The notes under the pieces are model-generated. The model was not told the DNA's origin. It ran no database searches and was given only the letters and a program-made list of their open reading frames with translations. A stretch of 6,908 bases of DNA from JALZHR01 sp036389695. Lineage in GTDB: Bacteria > Acidobacteriota > Blastocatellia > Pyrinomonadales > Pyrinomonadaceae. This document shows positions 3,918 to 6,908 of this stretch, piece by piece; positions within the stretch are counted from its first letter, which is position 1, and each line of letters starts with the position of its first letter. The position numbers were made by a program, and so were the translations under genes. The stretch lies in assembly GCA_036389695.1 (NCBI GenBank), contig DASVWG010000492.1:1-6908 (forward strand), read 5' to 3'.

Positions 3918-6800
3918 ATGCAGAAAAAGCTTTCCCTTTATATTGTCTTGATTCTGGCAATAAATCTACTCGTCGCCGGGATGGTTTCGGCGCAGAGCGC
4001 GGCAAGCGGTGTCTGGCAGCAGATTGACGACGCGGCGCTGCAGCAAAGAACCAGTTTGCCACGGCAGATTGTCCCCCGCTTTTATTCGACTTACCAGCTG
4101 GATAAAACAGCCTTGAGACAAGTTCTAAGCAGCGCGCCGAAAGAGTTTTCAAGCGCGGCGCGCCAAGGTGAAGAAATCATTCTGACGATTCCGATGCCGA
4201 ACGGCGGCGTTTCGCGTTTCAGAATCGAAAACTCTTCGATTATGGAGCCTGCGCTGGCGGCAAAATATCCCGAAATTCAAAGCTATCGCGGGCAGGGCAT
4301 CGACAACCCGACCGAAACCGTTCGTTTCGATATGTCGCCGAACGGCTTTCGCGCGATGATTCTCTCCAATGAAGGCACGATTTACGTCGAGCCGTATGCC
4401 TGGGGCGATACGAAAAACTACATCAGTTTTTATAAAGCGGACATGTCGCGCTCGAATAATCAATGGGCTTGCATGACCGAAAACGAAATCCTGCAACAGA
4501 CCGAGACGATTAATTTTCTGCCCGCTGCCGCACCGGAAGTAACCAATGGAACGACGTTGAAAACTTACCGGCTGGCGATGGCGACAACCGGCGAATATAC
4601 AAACGTTTTTCGTCAGGCTGGCGACAGCGACGCGCAGGCTAAAGTCAGGGCTTTGGCGGCAATCAATACGTCAATGAACCGCGTCAACCAGGTTTATGAG
4701 CGCGACGTGTCAGTCAGAATGGTACTGATTGCCAATACGGATTTGCTTATCTACACAAACGGCGCGACCGACCCTTATACAAATAATGACGGCGAGGCAA
4801 TGCTTCCCCAGAACCAGTCGAACATTGACAGCGTCATCGGAACGGCGAATTACGACATCGGTCACGTTTTCTCGACGGGCGGCGGCGGCGTTGCGACATT
4901 AAACGCGCCGTGCGGCACATCTAAAGCACAGGGCGTGACCGGTTTGCCGAATCCGGTCGGCGACGGCTTCGATATTGATTTCGTCGCTCACGAAATGGGA
5001 CACCAGTTTGGCGCGCGGCATACTTTTAACGGCGCGACGGACAACTGCGCGCCTCCGAACCGAAGCGCGGGAAATTCTTATGAGCCGGGCAGCGGTATCT
5101 CGATTATGGCTTATGCGGGCATTTGCGGCGGTCAGAATCTGGCGCTGCATAGTATCGACACTTTCCACGTCAGAAGCTTGGAGGCGATTGTTGGTTTTGT
5201 TACGACCGGCAATGGCAACACCTGCGCCGCGTCTACTGCGACCGGCAATACGCCGCCGACAGTCAGCCCGGTCGGCGGAACCTCGTGGAATATTCCGAAA
5301 CAAACGCCGTTTACTTTAACCGCGACGGGAAGCGACGCCAACGGCGATTCGCTGACTTTCGATTGGCAGCAATATGACACCGGCGGCTCTACCGGCACGA
5401 CTGCTATTCCCAATTCCGATGCCGATGGTGTAGCGCGCCCGCTTTTTCGCCCGTTCCTGCCGACGACCGGCGGAGCGCGAACTTTTCCGCGCCTGACGAA
5501 CATCTTAAACAATGCCAACGTTCCGCCGAATACGACGGGCGGCTTTCTGACCGGCGAGCTTTTACCGGCGATAAGCCGCGCGATGACTTTTCAGGTCGTT
5601 GCGCGTGATAACCGTTCCGGCGGCGGCGGCATCAATACGGCGACCGTTACGGTCAATGTTGACGGAAACAGCGGACCGTTTGCCATCACCGCGCCGAACG
5701 CGGCGGCAACGTGGAACGGTGCTTCGACGCAAACCGTAACTTGGAATGTGGCGAATACTTCAGGCGCGCCGGTCAACGCGGCAAACGTCAGGATTTCGCT
5801 TTCGACCGACGGCGGACAAACTTTCCCGACGACGCTCATCGAAAGCACGCCGAACGACGGCACGGAAAATATTACTGTTCCGAACATCAACACGACGCAG
5901 GCGCGCATCAAGGTCGAAGCGGTCGGAAATATCTTTTTCGACATCTCGGCTCCGAACATCACCATTAATCAAACCGTGGTGACCACGGAAGCGCCGTTTG
6001 ACTTCGACGGCGACGGCAAAACGGATTTAGCGGTCTTCCGCCCGTCCGATACGGTCTGGTATCTGCTGCGCTCGCAAGCCGGATTTACCGCCACGCAGTT
6101 CGGCATCTCGACCGACAAAACGGTTGCCGCCGATTATGACGGCGACAATAAAGCCGACATTGCCGTCTGGCGTCCGGCGACGGGAACCTGGTATCGGTTG
6201 AATTCGTCGAACGGAACGTTTGTCGGCGCGCAGTTCGGCGCCAACGGCGACATTCCGCAACCCGCAGACTTTGACGGCGACGGCAAAGATGATTTGGCGG
6301 TCTGGCGTCCGACGGACGGCGCCTGGTATCGCATCAACAGCGGCAACGGTCAGTTTTTGGCGACGCAGTTTGGCGCCAACGGCGACCGACCGGTTGCCGC
6401 CGATTACGACGGCGACGCGAAAGCTGATTTAGCTGTGTTTCGCCCGTCAAACGGCACTTGGTATCGCATCAACAGCGCGAGCGGCGTCTTCTCCGGCGTT
6501 TCGTTCGGCGTGGCGAGCGACAAGGTTGTGCCGGGCGATTACGACGGCGATAACAAGACCGACATCGCTGTCTGGCGTCCGACGGACGGCACTTGGTATA
6601 TGTATACCGCCAACTCGGCTCTCTTGGTCGTTCAATTCGGCGCGAACGGCGACGTTCCGGCTCCGGGCGATTACGACGGCGACGGCAAAGACGACCAGGC
6701 TGTCTATCGCAGCGGCGTCTGGTATCTGAACCGCTCGCAGGCTGGATTTACCGGCGTTCAGTTCGGCATCAACACCGACCAGCCGATTAACGGTCGCTAG
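3918..6800 (+). CDS. Secreted reprolysin-like zinc metalloprotease with Ig-like and FG-GAP-like repeat domains
   Basis: This 960-residue multidomain exported protease has a signal peptide at 1-25 (KK start, hydrophobic 7-22, cleavage after VSA). Residues about 26-205 form a prodomain with MPNGGVSRFRIENSSIMEP (93-111). The catalytic domain, about 214-430, begins TYRLAMATTGEY. It carries the metzincin zinc site HEMGHQFGARH (H358, E359, H362, H368) and a downstream Met-turn, SIMAYAG (395-401), which places it with M12/reprolysin-like peptidases. Cysteines C332, C377, C403 and C436 could form two disulfides, and C185 in the prodomain could act as a zinc-blocking switch (inference). Two beta-sandwich, Ig-like regions follow at about 446-582 and 586-684. 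Six FG-GAP-like repeats of about 45 residues, each opening D-x-D-G-D-x-K-x-D, run 695-960 and probably bind calcium in a propeller-like fold. No sorting or anchoring tail is visible. Likely role: extracellular protein breakdown; true substrate unknown. Confidence 0.93.
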   Translation: MQKKLSLYIVLILAINLLVAGMVSAQSAASGVWQQIDDAALQQRTSLPRQIVPRFYSTYQLDKTALRQVLSSAPKEFSSAARQGEEIILTIPMPNGGVSRFRIENSSIMEPALAAKYPEIQSYRGQGIDNPTETVRFDMSPNGFRAMILSNEGTIYVEPYAWGDTKNYISFYKADMSRSNNQWACMTENEILQQTETINFLPAAAPEVTNGTTLKTYRLAMATTGEYTNVFRQAGDSDAQAKVRALAAINTSMNRVNQVYERDVSVRMVLIANTDLLIYTNGATDPYTNNDGEAMLPQNQSNIDSVIGTANYDIGHVFSTGGGGVATLNAPCGTSKAQGVTGLPNPVGDGFDIDFVAHEMGHQFGARHTFNGATDNCAPPNRSAGNSYEPGSGISIMAYAGICGGQNLALHSIDTFHVRSLEAIVGFVTTGNGNTCAASTATGNTPPTVSPVGGTSWNIPKQTPFTLTATGSDANGDSLTFDWQQYDTGGSTGTTAIPNSDADGVARPLFRPFLPTTGGARTFPRLTNILNNANVPPNTTGGFLTGELLPAISRAMTFQVVARDNRSGGGGINTATVTVNVDGNSGPFAITAPNAAATWNGASTQTVTWNVANTSGAPVNAANVRISLSTDGGQTFPTTLIESTPNDGTENITVPNINTTQARIKVEAVGNIFFDISAPNITINQTVVTTEAPFDFDGDGKTDLAVFRPSDTVWYLLRSQAGFTATQFGISTDKTVAADYDGDNKADIAVWRPATGTWYRLNSSNGTFVGAQFGANGDIPQPADFDGDGKDDLAVWRPTDGAWYRINSGNGQFLATQFGANGDRPVAADYDGDAKADLAVFRPSNGTWYRINSASGVFSGVSFGVASDKVVPGDYDGDNKTDIAVWRPTDGTWYMYTANSALLVVQFGANGDVPAPGDYDGDGKDDQAVYRSGVWYLNRSQAGFTGVQFGINTDQPINGR
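6000..6797 (+). repeat. Six tandem coding repeats of about 135 bp (FG-GAP-like units)
   Basis: Units begin at protein residues 695, 739, 784, 829, 874 and 918, each with D-[FY]-D-G-D and then a K-x-D-x-AV-[FWY]-R core, WY and QFG or a variant. Units 2, 3 and 4 are exactly 45 residues; units 1 and 5 are 44 and the last is 43, lacking the P-x-[DN]-G turn. At the DNA level, 6301-6320 and 6571-6590 are identical over 20 bases at a distance of 270 bp (two units), which points to duplication or homogenisation of units 3 and 5. Confidence 0.9.
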
Positions 6801-6820
6801 AGATAAGGCAGAAACGCGAC

Positions 6821-6908
6821 AGTGATGGAGCGTGTCGCAAGATTGATTGCTCGACACGCGAATTTAGATGACGTGTTTCGTGACTAAGCTCGAACACGCT
6901 CCATCACT
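6821..6908. repeat. REPIN/BIME-like double hairpin element
   Basis: This 88-bp non-coding element starts 20 bp after the protease stop. AGTGATGGAGCGTGT at 6821-6835 is perfectly inverted at 6894-6908. Each arm also heads its own hairpin. Unit 1 (plus) pairs GCGTGTCG (6830-6837) with CGACACGC (6852-6859). Unit 2 (minus) pairs CGTGTTCG (6898-6891) with CGAAACACG (6880-6872), with one bulged A. Two hairpins with a conserved outer head in inverted orientation is the architecture of REP doublets (REPIN/BIME). There is no T-run, so a simple intrinsic terminator is less likely, although the hairpins may protect or end the protease mRNA. The window stops exactly at the arm end, so further units may follow. 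Confidence 0.65.

Noticed and set aside
4899..5303. Long open frames on both strands across the protease gene, for example this 134-codon minus-strand frame
   Set aside because: The arginine-rich products are typical of out-of-frame reading of G+C-rich codons. The protease frame is supported by domain motifs over its full length.
6821..6908. An integron attC site or simple intrinsic terminator
   Set aside because: The GTTRRRY/RYYYAAC core sites of attC are absent, there is no integrase nearby, and no T-run follows either hairpin. The two-head inverted layout fits a REP doublet better.

Overview
The window looks like a chromosomal segment of a free-living, diderm-type bacterium, most likely an acidobacterium of the Blastocatellia/Pyrinomonadaceae kind. 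The main clue is the C-terminal array of FG-GAP-like repeats (D-x-D-G-D-x-K-x-D followed by AV-x-RP and WY), a style common in secreted proteins of that group. The taxonomic call is inference from protein style, not a database match. There are no rRNA or tRNA genes, no complete insertion sequence and no CRISPR array. Five protein genes are well supported.

Left part (1-1379, minus strand): a diacylglycerol-kinase-family lipid kinase (420-1379) is followed by a small GxxExxY-family protein with an intact PD-(D/E)xK nuclease-like core (22-384). The small gene is AT-rich (about 37% G+C by hand count) and is enclosed by short 9-nt-period repeats built on ACAGGAT. These lie in opposite orientations and touch the start codon on one side and end two bases from the stop codon on the other. 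It therefore looks like a one-gene cassette placed directly behind the kinase.

Middle (1380-3917): a divergent intergenic region carries a plausible plus-strand promoter with a small palindrome in its spacer. It drives a secreted, helical, TPR-like protein of unknown function (1490-2659). Converging on it is a minus-strand PlsC-type acyltransferase (2694-3575), whose probable start sits seven bases after a perfect TATAAT, suggesting a leaderless transcript. A 342-bp AT-rich non-coding stretch follows.

Right part (3918-6908, plus strand): a large secreted zinc metalloprotease of the reprolysin-like (M12-type metzincin) group has a signal peptide, a prodomain, a catalytic domain with HEMGHQFGARH and a Met-turn, two Ig-like beta domains and six FG-GAP-like repeats. 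Just downstream, at the window edge, is an 88-bp element made of two head-conserved hairpins in inverted orientation. Its architecture matches a REP doublet (REPIN/BIME).

The kinase and the acyltransferase both act on glycerolipids or phosphatidate but are on separate transcription units, so a shared pathway is only suggestive. The two most unusual items are the repeat-bounded GxxExxY cassette at the left edge and the REPIN-like double hairpin at the right edge. No multi-gene novel system is visible within the window.
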